NCBI GenBank assembly: GCA_016584305.1
Contig: JACEEZ010013998.1
Span: 120,001 to 184,000, forward strand
Reading direction: 5' to 3'
Source of the DNA: Chionoecetes opilio
Taxonomy: Eukaryota > Arthropoda > Malacostraca > Decapoda > Majidae
Length of the DNA stretch: 64,000 bases
The position numbers were made by a program, and so were the translations under genes. Under the pieces are notes generated by a model. The model did not search any database. It was not told the origin of the DNA and worked only from the letters and a program-made list of their open reading frames with translations. Shown one piece after another: positions 26,591 through 47,700 of this stretch; position 1 is the first letter of the stretch; every line of letters starts with the position of its first letter.

Positions 26591-26725
26591 AACACACTAG
26601 ATGAAGCTTCTGTGATCCAGAACATTTGCAAGGGTGTCCTGGTGACCTCCAAGGGCATCACCAAGAGGCAGGCTGACCTGGTGAAGGTGTTCCCCCGCTG
26701 CATCCCATTCATGATGCACTTCTGA
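26591..26725 (+). CDS. exon-like 3' terminal fragment, unidentified protein
   Basis: After an acceptor-like AATTCAG, about 44 codons stay open and end in TGA at 26723-26725. They read NTLDEASVIQNICKGVLVTS then KGITKRQADLVKVFPRCIPF and a short MMHF end. Codon use is GC-rich and coding-like, unlike its AT-rich surroundings. An AATAAA lies about 35 bases after the stop. I do not recognise the family. Upstream exons were not found; the neighbouring sequence is the poor-looking segment. It could be the last exon of a gene whose other exons are damaged, a processed fragment, or chance. Confidence 0.35.
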   Translation, partial: NTLDEASVIQNICKGVLVTSKGITKRQADLVKVFPRCIPFMMHF

Positions 26726-27145
26726 ATAGTGAGCATAAAAATACCTAGCCCTATCTTTTAATAAATGCTTTTTTATATGAGCTTATCTTTCATTTCATCA
26801 CCTAATAATAATGGTGGGTGTCTAGGCTTAGCATATATGTTGATTTCAGGCAAAAAAAAACACAATAATGTTTGATGTAATATGATTTTAAAAAAATATC
26901 ATACGGTGCCCCCCCATCCCTGATCCGGGGGTCCCCCCTCGGGGGGGACACCGGACGAGGTGCCAAAAATTTATAAAAAACCTTAAATGGGCCCTTATAT
27001 CTGAGTTAAGTATTCATGAGGGTACCATAGGTGGGCCATATTGTGAAGTTTGTTTTGGGCACAGTGTGCACTCTCTCAGGTAAAAAAATGGATTTTTTAT
27101 GAATATTTTTCTACTAATAGTACGGTGTCCCCCCACACCACCCTA

Positions 27146-27290
27146 TATATCATGACTGTATAATCTACCCTATTTCCGCGTTGTTTTATGCTTTGTATCT
27201 GCAAGTACCCTACTGCAAGTATATACGGTTTCAAATTTTCCTACTCGTTTTTTTTGCGACTTTATAAGTGTTATCTACGGTAGCCATTTG
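27146..27290 (+). mobile_element. inverted-repeat DNA element, truncated copy
   Basis: It carries ATCATGACTGTATAATCTACC and GGTTTCAAATTTTCCTACTC, shared with the 365-852 element, and the end GTTATCTACGGTAG. The middle is deleted. It lies head to head with the fuller copy at 27311-27787. Confidence 0.65.
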
Positions 27291-27310
27291 GGCACCTCCT
27301 TGACGATTGC

Positions 27311-27787
27311 AGTACCGTAGATAACAGTAAAGTCGCCAGGACAACTTTTTTTTCTGTTTACAGACGTGTGGTGGCGTTAATACTTACATTTCTACATCCA
27401 TGATTTCAGGAAAGTTAGAAGGGGCTATCTGGAGAGTCTGTGTCATTTTGTGTCTTCATCTGTGTCATATTAGGGCTATAAATGAACAAATTACAAAAAT
27501 ATCTACAAAGTGGCTATCAACAGTAGAGTCGCCATCTAGTGTTTATTTACTGTGTCGTACCGCTGTCGTCGTCGTCCGAAAAAAAACGCGTAGTGAAATT
27601 TGAAACTGTCTATACTTGCAGCTACAAAGCATAAAACAACGCTGAAACAGAGTAGATTATACAGTCATGATATAAACTACTGTGTATTATCTTCAGTGGC
27701 ACATAAAATTCAGTAGTAATGCTATAATTCGTAATATATGGCGCCTGGCGACATAACTGCAGGTGGCGACTTGACTGTTATCTACGG
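27311..27787 (-). mobile_element. inverted-repeat DNA element, copy B
   Basis: Reverse-oriented relative of 365-852, with TACCGTAGATAACAGTAAAG at the left and CTGTTATCTACGGTA at the right. It ends about 265 bp before the RUVBL1 start codon, so it may overlap or abut the promoter or 5' UTR (inference). Confidence 0.75.
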
Positions 27788-28032
27788 TAGCCATTTGTCC
27801 ACCTCTTTGACCATTATTTCCAAGTCCTTTCTTTTCCTCTAGATCAATTTCTATTTTAAAACGTAGTCTCTGACGTAGGTGCTGTTGCGTTGAGCGTGGC
27901 GTTGCTAGGCGACGAGCAGCATCTGGCGGGGTGGTTGCCGCGCCAGGCGCCAGGCGGCAGCACCTGTCTTGTAAACACTGACCACCACCACCACCACGAG
28001 GGTGAACTTGTGAACACGCCGCCGTGATCTGA

Positions 28033-35561
<7,529 letters not shown>

Positions 35562-37463
35562 GTGCGAACAATTGAGTATTCATCAAAACAAATGTCACGA
35601 ACAATCAACCTCTGTGGGGTGGTCCAATGACGGCATGAAAGTTTGGTCCCACGCCACCGTTGTGCATAAAGACTTGTCATCCATCAGGCTGGGTCGTGAT
35701 ACTCAACAACTGAATACATTCCAAGATACAAGTTACCGTACAGGTTTCATTTGGAAGATCAGGTACTTCAGTAGACATTCGGGCTCATGACAAGGAAGGA
35801 CTTATGCATGATCTGGAAAATTAAAAGTAAGATTTGAATGTTATGAAAATATAATTTAAGGTACTTTGGAAGCATTTCATTTCAATACCGAAATAATTCT
35901 GATGGGATCTATGAAAGAAATTTATCTTGTGGAAATGAGTGATGTCTGAACTAGACGTAAAGTAGCAGTGGGTAAGTTGTTTTCATCTTCTTGTACCTCC
36001 CTCTCAAATTCTTATGCAGTTTTCAGTTCAATTTTAATGATTGTCCAATGGTCTCCAAAGGGCAAATTGGAGCTGAAAACTTGATGACCTTTATAATCCA
36101 CATTTAAGCAAGATAACAGCACACTCGACCCTCAATTTGTAGGTGTCAGTGTTGCGTGTGCACTTATTGGCATCTCGAAGGTACAAATCTCTGCTCAGTT
36201 TATCAGGAGCACTCACTGTGACATCCTCCCTCATCCAAGCCTGCCAGTACACTGAGTCTCGGCCGCACCCGCCTAGCAACGCACCACACACACACACGAG
36301 GTCCCTCTTCTCCGTCCTTTAAACTTGAGGTTGCTATGATTAAGACAACCATTATTCCCCTCACCAGGACATGCAAACATCCACTACTTTGGCTCGTCAA
36401 TTTTATCTCACCATCGCAGTTTTTTTTAGTCTTTCTACCTCTAACCTCTTTAATTAATTAAGTATTAGACAATTTTTTTCCCCCCCATACTTAAGGCTTT
36501 TCCAACCATGAGGGGCGGCACAAACACACAGGGCAGTTTTTTCCCCATGCAAATACCTTGTACAACTTGCTATGCTTGTGCTGATTTTAATCTACACAAA
36601 CAAAAAATTGAAATGGACAAAGAAAGCCTTACCATTATGGGTAAATTAACTTGCTGTGCTTAAGAACCTCATGTGTTTATCGTGACAATGAGAGAAAAGC
36701 AAGTCATGAAAATCATGTAAAGTTTTATTGCAGTCTCATTATGCTGGCTGGCAAATATATGATCTGTGTTGAGACAATAGATAACAGGAATTTGAACATT
36801 GCTGAATATAATGAGTGTTAAATCATGTTTATCAATGAATTCAGATAAATAGTCCTTTATATATTATTAAGTCAGTAACAATAATCCCTGGGTAATATGC
36901 ATCACCGTCTTGGCAATCAAAAATCAATTGATAACTTGATTAAATTAAACATTCTTAACAAATATAACAAGATAACGTGGCATGATAACGGTATGACACA
37001 AAGCTTTGATGTAAACAAATTGACCAAACAGAAGTCATACAGAGGCAATAAATAAATCGGCTGCAGCATATAGTACTTCAGAGCAGGATGTTTACAGTGT
37101 ACTCAACGTATCATCATGTAATACCTGGTGATGTACCCTGTTATATGGGAGGCTGGCTACCCATCGGCCCGATACACGGCTGATCCCACACTTGTCATCA
37201 TTAGTCAAGAGCTTCTGTACACTTCATCTAACATGTGTACAAAGCAAACATGTCATGGATGAAGTGTACAGTCTTAGCAAGTATCTCTGGGACAGGTGAC
37301 GGCATGAGTCATCTCCCAAGCTGGAATCTAATGCACACTCATTCCAGTTCCAAGGATTCAGCACAAACAAGCATAATAAAGCACGAATATGAGTCAGTTG
37401 TTGTGAAACTCTTTTCCATGATGTAGACGATTTTCAAATGTTATAGGAAATGCTCTTTAGCCT
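35562..37463. other. intergenic region after RUVBL1, no gene seen
   Basis: It holds the RUVBL1 3' UTR of unknown length (ATTAAA at about 35820 is a candidate signal) and AT-rich unique sequence. A short (CACA)n is at 36285. No long coding-like frame was found on either strand. Confidence 0.5.
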
Positions 37464-37602
37464 GGGGTTGCCTGTCAGGAAGAGCATCCGTGGCATAAAA
37501 CTCATGCCAAATTTAAATGATGAATGCTGACAATAGAATTGGAAGCGTATCATCGACTGTCTACCTCATAATACATTACGGGAAAATCTGACGTTAAACA
37601 GA
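37464..37602 (+). mobile_element. RTE/Rex3-like LINE 3' UTR fragment, copy 1
   Basis: TGCCTGTCAGGAAGAGCATC then CATAAAACTCATGCCAA resembles the 3' UTR of RTE/Rex3 elements (recalled). The remaining ~110 bp is shared with 56548-56687, including GCGTATCATCGACTGTCTA and TCTGACGTTAAACAGAAAGA. Confidence 0.55.
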
Positions 37603-38768
37603 AAGAAGATACATATATGAAACGCTCTTGGTTAAATAACTAAAATATTTTTTGAGGAACTGCTAAAAAAGCACTGCAGTTTGCTAAATAATAATTGCTA
37701 CATTTAATCTGATGGAATAACGGAAAACAAATGTGAGACCAGCCATCAGCTGAGATTAATCATTACAGTCAATATCACAGTCATCAATCTTTTATAAAAA
37801 TACCAACACTTCCAATCTGCCACCCACTACAAGTCTGGGTCAATAGTACAAACATTACAAAAATATTATCAGTATAGGAATTCTGTAATACATTTGACTT
37901 TCCTGATTAGTGATGTCATCCATTTGAAAGACTAAAATACTATCAGGATATACTTTCAGAACTAATTTGCGAAGAATTAATGAGAGTATAAGATCATATT
38001 CTGGTTTCCAAACTTAACAAAGATGTATAATATATGTACTTACAACTACATGTTCCTATTTCTTAAGATTATAACTTTGGTCAAAAATTCTTTACATAAT
38101 ATGCAATTCTAGGATTAAAATATATTGTGATTTGTGTATTTATACAAACAGCTTGAACTTTGTTTGTAATACTGAGAAGCCAACACTGCTCAGTACTTGA
38201 TAGCAAGGTCTTGCATCAAAGGAACAAACTGCTGTCATTGTGTGAAGGAAGGACTGAGTCGGAAGCTGAGAAATACAGGGCGCTGAAATGCACCTCTTTA
38301 GTGGACTGCTTGCATGGAGGGATTGTCTGAGTGATTCATACGCCTTAAAAACATGCTTGGTTGACAGGTGTGCAAGAGTTTTGTGTACAAGTAGGAATGT
38401 TTGATGTGATAGCAGACATGTCTGTGAATTCATGATACATGAAAACAGCATGTAAATTGCAGAAAATTTACCTTCAAGACTGCCTGTGTTTTCTTATTGC
38501 ATGAATTGCTACTTATTTGAAAGGCCAACAGTGCGGCACCTACCTGACTGCCTCCACCTGGTCACCCAATACTTTCACACATCATGAATCATGGTTGTGA
38601 AGAGGGACTTGTGACTCAGCACACTTCCAGCACCGTCTACTCCAGTGTAGAGAAAGCAGAACTTTGATCAGGATTAAAGCTGACATGAATCAAGTCAACG
38701 ATACGCACCAACTCTGCAGATAAATGAAAAGTCTTAAAAGAAGAAATCTCATGATACTGCAGCACAGT
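37603..38768. other. intergenic / WASHC4 3' UTR, no gene seen
   Basis: AT-rich, unique-looking DNA between the convergent RUVBL1 and WASHC4 genes. The WASHC4 3' UTR must lie here on the minus strand. I could not fix its end. Confidence 0.5.
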
Positions 38769-41700
38769 TTAGGAATGAGTGTCTGTGGCCTTGTTGAGGG
38801 GCTTCTCCTTGCCACTGGAGTCACTGCTGATGGACTGTGTGTCACTCTTCTGGCTGTCCCCTGAAGAGGAGGAGGAGGAGGCAGCCCAGTCACCCCTGAA
38901 GAACACCCGCGCGCTACTCAAGCTGAGATACAAAAGCTCAAATTCCTGTTGATATTGCTGCAGGCGGGACATGGTGAGTGTCAGGGTCTGCTGCAGCTTG
39001 TCATCCCCGCTGCTGCACGCCTGCCGCTGCTGCTCAACCTGGGGGAGAAGGCACCACAGTGAGGCTTACTCAACCCTTTCACTTTGAAGAGTAGATCAAG
39101 ATTTTAAAATTATTTCAATCTACCTCTTGTTATTTTGCAGCTGTGAACTTTGTTTGACAATGAACAAGCATAGTGAGTTAAATTCTAATTACCAAAAAAG
39201 CTGACATTCTCATTCAAAAGCTCATTCATTCATCATCGATGTTCAAACAAGATGGTTGACCCAAGCTTTCATCAAGATGATACAACAGCCTGTTGTCTCG
39301 CTGTGCCAGGAATGACCTGCTTACCTACATGCACAATAATGGCCTCACCTTTTCCCTCTCTTTGATGAACCTCCTCCGCACGCCTGACCACCAGTGCAGG
39401 GAGTCAAAGGCAGTGTTCTGGTCCAGCACCTTCAGGAGATAGGCCACTCCTGCAAAGGATCAAAGCAACATTTTATGATTAGAAGAAAAAATTCAAAATT
39501 AGTAGTACACAGTGTGTGATCCAGTTATTTTTGTCCAATGTACTACATTCACAGACAATTGCCAACTCAGTACAATTTGTTTTGATAAAAAATTAGTGCT
39601 AATGACGAATCTTCCTATATGTAATAGTGTTGCTTCTTAACATGCAGGTTTTCCACTATAATCATTTGCAGATGACATTAACATTTAGGCTCACTTCACA
39701 AAGACAAATGTCCTAGACTTGGCATCTGTCAGTAGGCCCTTGAGAGCTCAAGTTTTCCCTTATGCTAAGATGACCCTCTGAAATGTAAATTAAGAGTATT
39801 GCCAGTCCAGTCAAGAGGTGTGCAGCATTGCCACTAACTCACCCACGGCAAATCCATCGTCTGTGAAGGCAGCCGTGGATTTGTTTTTCTTGTTCATGTT
39901 GTCTTTGGCGGCAAGGGAATTCTCAACATAATTTATCGTCATTGGAGGAATGATGAGGTAAAAGTTTTTGAGATGACTGTTTTTCTTGTCTTGGAGCGCC
40001 GGAGCAAACACATCGACCAGCAGCTGAGGGAAGAAGAGAAGGGTGAGGCGGAACATTGTGAGGGAGGGGGGGGCAGTAAGGCAGTTATGAGGTAGTTTAG
40101 GAGGAAGGAAGGGAGGGGCTTTGAGGCATGAAGTACTAAGGCAGCTGAGGGTAGAAGAGAAGTGTGAGGCGGAACGTTGTGAGGCAGGGGCAGTAAGGGA
40201 GTTATAAGGTAGTTTAGGAGGAAGGAAGGGAGGGGCTTTGAGGCATGAACTAATGAGGTAGCTGATAGAAGGAATAGGTCCTGTGCTATATGAAGTAATG
40301 TGGTGTTGAGGGAATGAAGTCCAAGATATCATTAATATTCTTAAACTTCCTTCTGGCACATTTCCCCCTTTTGGCATTTTATCAATCAATCAATATCAAA
40401 CTTCCTACCTTGAAGTAGTCGGTGTCTTGGTGGAAGTTGCGTGTCAGGTTGTTGATGACGGCATCCAGGTTCTGGGCGGCGGTGAGGGTGTGCGGGGAGG
40501 TGTGGGCGCCCTGGCACAGCTGCTCCAGGCTGGCCACGTCCTGCAGGTCGGGGATGAAGCGCGCCGCATTGCTGGAGCAGTGGAGGCCGCCGGACCGAAC
40601 CAGCCGCACAAACCCCATGGCATTGCCTGCACCAGTTTTGACACATTTTCACAATGCAAACAAGAAATGAAGGTATACATAAGAAACATAAGAAAAGCTC
40701 CAGTGCTAACACAACTGATTTACATGTAATGATCCTAGTCTGGCCTTCACTCTGGTCGTGTCAGAAACTGGGATTAAGATGACAAAATTGCTGTGAATGT
40801 TGTTCTTACCAATGTGTGAGATGAGGCCTCGGAACTGGTCCAGGTAAGAGAGTCCCTCAGGGGTGACGCCCAGCTTCCTGATGCTGCGGTTGAACTTCTC
40901 GGCACTCTCGTAGGGGAAGTGCTCTTGGCTGGTCTTGGCCTGCAGGAACAATAACAACAATGGATGAGGATATGTGGCTATATATGATTTAATGGCAAAC
41001 AATAAGTGTGCATATATTAAGCATTTCACTGGATAGTTTTAAGTAGTGGCTTCAACTCAGTTTACTTTTTTCTTATACCCAGCGTGTATTTACCATGTAA
41101 CGTAAACCATTTCAGTTTTTTTATGGCACGGGTCCACACCACACATACACTCTCCACACCCATAGAAATGAAAGATTGCCGAGATTTCGAGGACACAAAT
41201 CTTTAGCAAACATCCTGTACTTATTATCTGTCAGGCAAACAGGGGTTAAGCCATGGATGGTGACAACCTCGAATTGTCTCCGCATGGCCAAGAAATCAAT
41301 CTCTATACTGAACTGAATTTGGTATAGTATATTTCTCAAACGCCATCCGAGCCCATCCCATGTGTTAGAGCCATACAGTGATTGCCAGAGAGAAGAAATC
41401 AGATAAACAGACTGATAAAAAGAATGGCTTTAGAGGCTTATCTCTTAAAAGGTTCTGAGTTAAACATATTCACTCATTACACCCTTCACAGCACTTCCTC
41501 CCGGTATGGTGTTTAAATGACAATCTTAACCCTTAATTATGAGGTCCGTTCTCATAACTTGATGGATAAGGCAAGGTAGTTGGTAGTAACGTCTTTAACG
41601 CAGTCGACAAGAGCCTGGTAGGTGAGCACAAGGTCCGGAGTTCAAGTACCACCAAGGAGCAACTGTAAAATCTATCGCCGAGTGGCCAAAGAAACACGCA

Positions 41701-44700
41701 TGCTGCATTCCTGTTCTTTCAACTGCGACTACAAGTGCAGCGGAGGGAACACCAAGTGGCAGCATGAGCCTAAAACTAAGGGTCAGACCAAAGACTACTG
41801 TATAGTGTCTTTGGTCAGACCATCACAGAAAAACAGGAAAAAACCAAACGTGTGTAGGAATCAATGCACAGCGACTCACCTCCCTCCATAGCTGACGGTC
41901 CTTCAGGAGACGAGACTTGATCTGTTCGTCGTACAGGAACTGAGAGAAGACGTGGAACTTGCGTCGCAGAAACTGGTACGTGAAGTTGACCTGTTGGGAG
42001 ACTGAAGCTGTGTGAGGTGCTCTTATGGAGGATAATCTACGGGTGACTCAAGGCATAATTTGACACGAAGCTTTAACCCCTTGAGGCCTACACAAACAGA
42101 GAAATAGGAAACTTTAGTTACTGCATATGAATGACTTGGAGGAAATTGACACAGAAAAGACCGACTATTAAAGAAAGAAAATTGGCTGAATATTTGAGGA
42201 GACACGAAAAAATGGAGAAAAAAAGGAGGCTACTTAAGTAGCACAAAGAAGTACAGCTTTCCTAATAGAAGTATAGATATTTGGAATGAACTAGAAGTGC
42301 TAGCAGCAAGGAGTGTGCATCAATATAAAGAAAAACTAGATGAATACAAAGACAGGACCACATGATTATAGCTCAGGGGCCAGATGCTGAGAGTGAGCTA
42401 GGGCGCCTGTGGTAAGGCGAAACGCCCTCCCACCGCAATGTTCAGTCGAGATTGCTGCCTTAGTGGCACCGCTAAAGGCGCTGAAAACTAAGGCATGGTC
42501 AGACCCTGACTTAGTGAGCTGCTGTGGGCCTTTGACAGACATTCATCTTCTGTTTATAAAGCAAATACAGCCTTGTTTCAGTTCCTACAACGTAACAATT
42601 GGTGTTTACGTATTAATAGTGTTGCAAGGTGTGTATGAATTGATCGTGCAAGACTAATGCGGCATTATAGGGTGTTATATGCTGGTGATAAGAAATGTTG
42701 TGTTGTGTGTTGGTTAGGGGCGGGCGGCGGGCGGCAGGTGCTCCGCCCGCACTAAAATGTACTATTACACGGTATTATCATACTACCAGATGATATTTAG
42801 GACAGCTGAACATACCATCATCTTCACGAGACATTAGTGCATATCATGAATGCATAAAACTTGCAGTAAACTATACCTATAATAAGATAATGAGAGCAAA
42901 ATGAAATCGTGTATAAACTTTTTTTTCACCTTTTTTTATTCATCTTCTCCTTATTCCTGGAATGTTGCTTGCATTAAATTTTCACTCACTGTCCCGGAAT
43001 CGGCACACCTTAACGATTATCATGGTGTATGGCACGTCCTAATGCAAAAATATATAAGTGGTCAAAACCTGCGTTGAACGTCAAACTTGTGATGAAACAG
43101 CTTTTGGCGGGGGAGAGCAGTGTGTCCTTGCCATAAGTGCTTGGTTAGGGAGGGATGGACAACATTCCTTGCTTCAGCAGAGACGTGTTCAAGCCTTGTG
43201 ATTGGTCGAAGCTGCCTAAGCAGCGCTCAGATAGGCAACGTGATTGGCTAGTAGGATTCTCGGACCACGCCCACGCCATAGGCTTTGGAGGTGTAAGGCA
43301 GTGCAAAAGCGCCTGAACTTTCGACTGTACATGGGCTTTAGTCGGTGCCTTAGCCGGGCCGTTACAAAAGCGCCTGAAGACGGGTAAGGCGCTCTTTTCG
43401 CCTTACCTCTATGGCACTTCTCAGCATCTCCCCCCAGGCCTTTTTGCTACAACTAGGTAAATACACAAACACACACACACACACACACACATACACACAA
43501 GGGGAAATGCCTGAACAACTTAAAGAAGTACAGTTTCCCTTATAGAAATGTAGAAGCATGGAATGGACTAAATGAAGAGGTGATATCGGCAAAGAATGTG
43601 CACCAATTGAAAGAAATACTGGATAAATGTAGATACGGAGACGGGACCACACGAATGTAGCTCAGGCCCTGTAAAACACAACTAGGTAAACACACCTTCG
43701 TCTCTCCCTTGCCTACCGTAGTATTGATGATTCCGGCGCCGTGTGTGCGGATGGAGTTTGCGATGTGCTTGATGTTCACTGTGTTGAGGTGTTTGTTGTT
43801 GCTGGCAGCCTCAATGAAGAACTGCTGGTTGAGGTTGTAGAGGTAGTGACGCACAAACACGTGGATGTTACGCATGATCTCCAGCACGTCAACACCCTGG
43901 CGTGGGATACACATAGTCACTCTTTTATTTGTTACTAATACCACCTAAAGTCACTCTTTTACTGGTTACTTATACCACCTATAATCACTCTTTTACTGGT
44001 TACTTATACCACCTATAGTCACTTTTATTTGTTACTAATACCACCTATAGTCACTCTTTGACTTGTTACTTATACCACCTATAGTCACTCTTTTACTGGT
44101 TACTTATACCACCTATAGTCACTCTTTTACTGGTTACTTATACCACCTATAGTCACTCTTTGACTTGTTACTTATACCACCTATAGTCACTCTTTGACTG
44201 GTTACTTATACCACCTATAGTCACTCTTTGACTGGTTACTTATACCACCTATAGTCACTCTTTTACTGGTTACTTATACCACCTATAGTCACTCTTTGAC
44301 TTGTTACTAATACCAATGCCTCATGCAGTGAAATAGTTAAGTTAAAGAAGTTATAAGCACATAAGAAAATAAAGAAGCTACAAGAAGCCACGAGACCAAC
44401 ACGTGGTAGTTCCTGTTATATGAATGAGAATGACAAAATAAGGTGAGATGTATCAAACTAACCAAAAGAAAAGTGCGTACAGACTATTTATACCAGACCT
44501 GGCGTGGGATGCAAATAGTCCCTCTTTAATTTGTTGTCGTTGCTGTCAGATATAAAAAAAGAAATAGGGAAAAACTGGTTCACAAATAGGGTGGTAAATG
44601 ATTGGAATAGACTCAGTCGTCAGGTAGTTAGTGAGGAGTCAATAGGGAGCTTTAAAAGGAGGCTAGATAATTTCATGGATGGAGATGAAAAGTGAATGTA

Positions 44701-47700
44701 GGTAGTGTTAAGTAACAGGAATTACTACGTGTAGGTCTCGCGGCCTCTTGTAGCTTCTTTATGTTCTTATGTTGTTACTAATACTACCGTCTCATTCAGT
44801 GAAAAGTTAAGGATATGAATTAAAATTATAAAATAAGGTGAGATGTATCAAACTAACTGAAAGAAAAGTGTGCACAGACTACTGTATTATCTTAGTACAA
44901 TTAAGCATCTATTGGGCAATTCCTGGATTCTGTAAAGGTATGTAGACATCTTATTCTTTATATATCAAACAAGATTCCTGCATTGTATTTGTTTCTTCGG
45001 TGTAATCCCACATTTATGAAAAAAAAAGACAGATTAACCGTTGAGGCCCAGAACGTAATTTCCATTATATTTTGGATACCATAAGACGATTTTAATGAAT
45101 ATAAGCAATATCTTATAGATATGACCTGTTTAGTATCCTTGTCCATTAACTAATTTGGTATATTAAGTTATTTTTCGTTATTCTATGGCTAACAACAGAC
45201 AATTTTATATAGCTAAGGAAAGATCTGGGCGTGAAGGGGTTAAATGCCAGCCATACAATACCTGGTCAAGCGTGTGGGAGGGCAGGTGTGAAGGCACTGT
45301 GAACAGGTTGTACTTGGAGGCCGCAAGGTTACGCATCTCCTCGTACGTCCTCCAGTCGTGCGGCGCCACCACTGTCAGGGCGTAGAAAGTCCTTTCCAGG
45401 TACTGCTCCACGTAATCTGAAGACCATGATGATGATATATATATAGTCAAGCTGGAAAAGCGTAGATTTAAAAAGGAAATAGGGAAAAACTGGTTTACAA
45501 ATAGGGTGGTGAATGATTGGAATGGACTCAAGTCATCAGGTGGTTAGTGCGGAGTCATTAGGGAGCTTTAAAAGGAGGCTGGATAGATTCATGGATGGGG
45601 ATGAAAGGTGGATGTAGGTAGTGTTAAGTAACAGGAACTATCACGTGTAGGTCTCGCAGCCTCTTGTAGCTTCCTTATGTTCTTATGTTGTTATCTGTCA
45701 TGAATGCGAGGAAGACTGAGGAGGGATTAAGGAGGTACCTTTCACGGATATGAAGGCGGCTGAGAGGAGGCAGAAGGGCTCCAGGGCCACCAGGGGAGAC
45801 AGGTCCCTGAGGGGGGTGTGGAAGGGGTTGCGGCTGTCCAGCTGCAGGTGGCTGTGGGTGCTGAGGCGCAGCTCCGTCTCCACCTCCTGACACACCTTGT
45901 CCAGCACCTGAGGACGCATCATCATCATCATCATCATCACTTACACTACCCATGAGGCATTTAGACATTTTAACCCCTTCACGCCCAATCTTTCCTTTGA
46001 TATACGTATACAAAATTGTCTGTTGTTAGCCATCAAATTACGAAAAGTAACTGAATATGTATACCAAATTAGTTAGTGGGCAAGGGTACTAAACAGGTCA
46101 TATCTATAAAATATTGATTATATTCACTAAAAATTGTCTAATGGTAGCCATATTACAATAGAAATTACGTTCTGGGCCTCAAGGGGTTAATATTACTGTA
46201 ATTTATATTTTTGTTAACGGGAAATTCTCCATAGCCTGACTACTATAATTTCATTCCACGTATTCTGAAGTGTAAAAAAGAGAAGTATACATTTTCTTAT
46301 ACATACACCTCTTCTATGTATATCCACTGTTGTTTTCCTCCTTGAGTAAACATATCTTAGTTCCCATAAAAGAACGTCACACACACTCATGTAGTAAGTT
46401 AAGGCAATTCTCAAAACTTAACAAGATGGACCTATAGTCGCCACACGTTAATTTGGCGAAAATGGGTCCCCTTCACTCCCCCTCTCCGAACGTATGATTG
46501 GCCGAGGTGTTGTGTGTTGGGGCTTTAGGGTGGAAGTTGGAGTAAGGCATTCTCACCCAACGTGGAGTAAAGGGGTAGTGAAGGGGCCCCATTTTCGCCA
46601 ACTTAACGTGCGGTGACTATAGTACATACCAGCTCTTTAATGTATCCATACACTTCCTCCTTGAACTGCGTGACAAGCTGGTCTGGGGCGGCGAGGTGAC
46701 AGCAACCCTCCAACAGGCCGGCACAGTCTTGTACGGCAGCCAACATGAACTGCAACACAATAATACATAGCCTGATTGTGCATGTGTGTTAAATGTTTGT
46801 TTATAAATGTGTGTGAAAGTTAACAGATCAAGAAAAAGCAGCAGCATATGCACAAAAGAGACGAGGAAGGACGCGTGTGTTGTCCCATACATGGATGCGA
46901 TGGACGCGTTCGAGGGTGTGGAGGTAGTGGGTGAGGTAGGTGGGCAGGATGACGGTGTGGTGGTACAGCACGGCACAGTCGCTGGCCTTCCTGATCCGCA
47001 CCTGCAGCTCACACGCCAAGTCAAGGCGACGCAGACCCACCAGCAGGGAGGAGATGTCTTCATCCTGACAAGATTACAATACAATACAGTATTCCAATCT
47101 CTTTGTTACTATTTGTGTGTATCTCAACTTTTCAATCTCTGTCTCTTCCTCTCCCTCCATGAGAGTTCCCAGTAAAGGCCAGTCCACACTAGGCATTATG
47201 ATGCACATTATAATGCTGGAACTCAATTTTTGTGTTGAGTGATGCTGGGGGCAAATCTAGCGCGGGGCATTACTGCAACGTAATGCGCGCATCAGTAGCC
47301 GTCTGGCTCTCTCTGGTACAAGTCAGCCAATGTATGACTCGGTAAACTCCCGCATCAGGTGCTGCGGGAAGTAATGCGCGCATCACGCCAAGGTGTAGTG
47401 TGAACACACACCCGTTCTGCATCACTTCCCACAGCACATAATGTGCATTATAATGCGCAGTGTAATGCCTAGTGTGGACGTAGCTTAACAGATGTAAGAG
47501 CAGTCTAACTGAGCTTCAAAGTAGCTTTTTACTTACATTCTTATATTTCTAGCATTAACATATATGGATAATCCCATCTTGGGAGTTAATAATTCCCTTG
47601 ACCCAACTATACATACACTCTTGGCAAGGAGTTTGGAGAGCAGCTTAACGGGAACTTCTAGCATTATATTTCTAGCATTGACCTATATGGATAATCCCAT

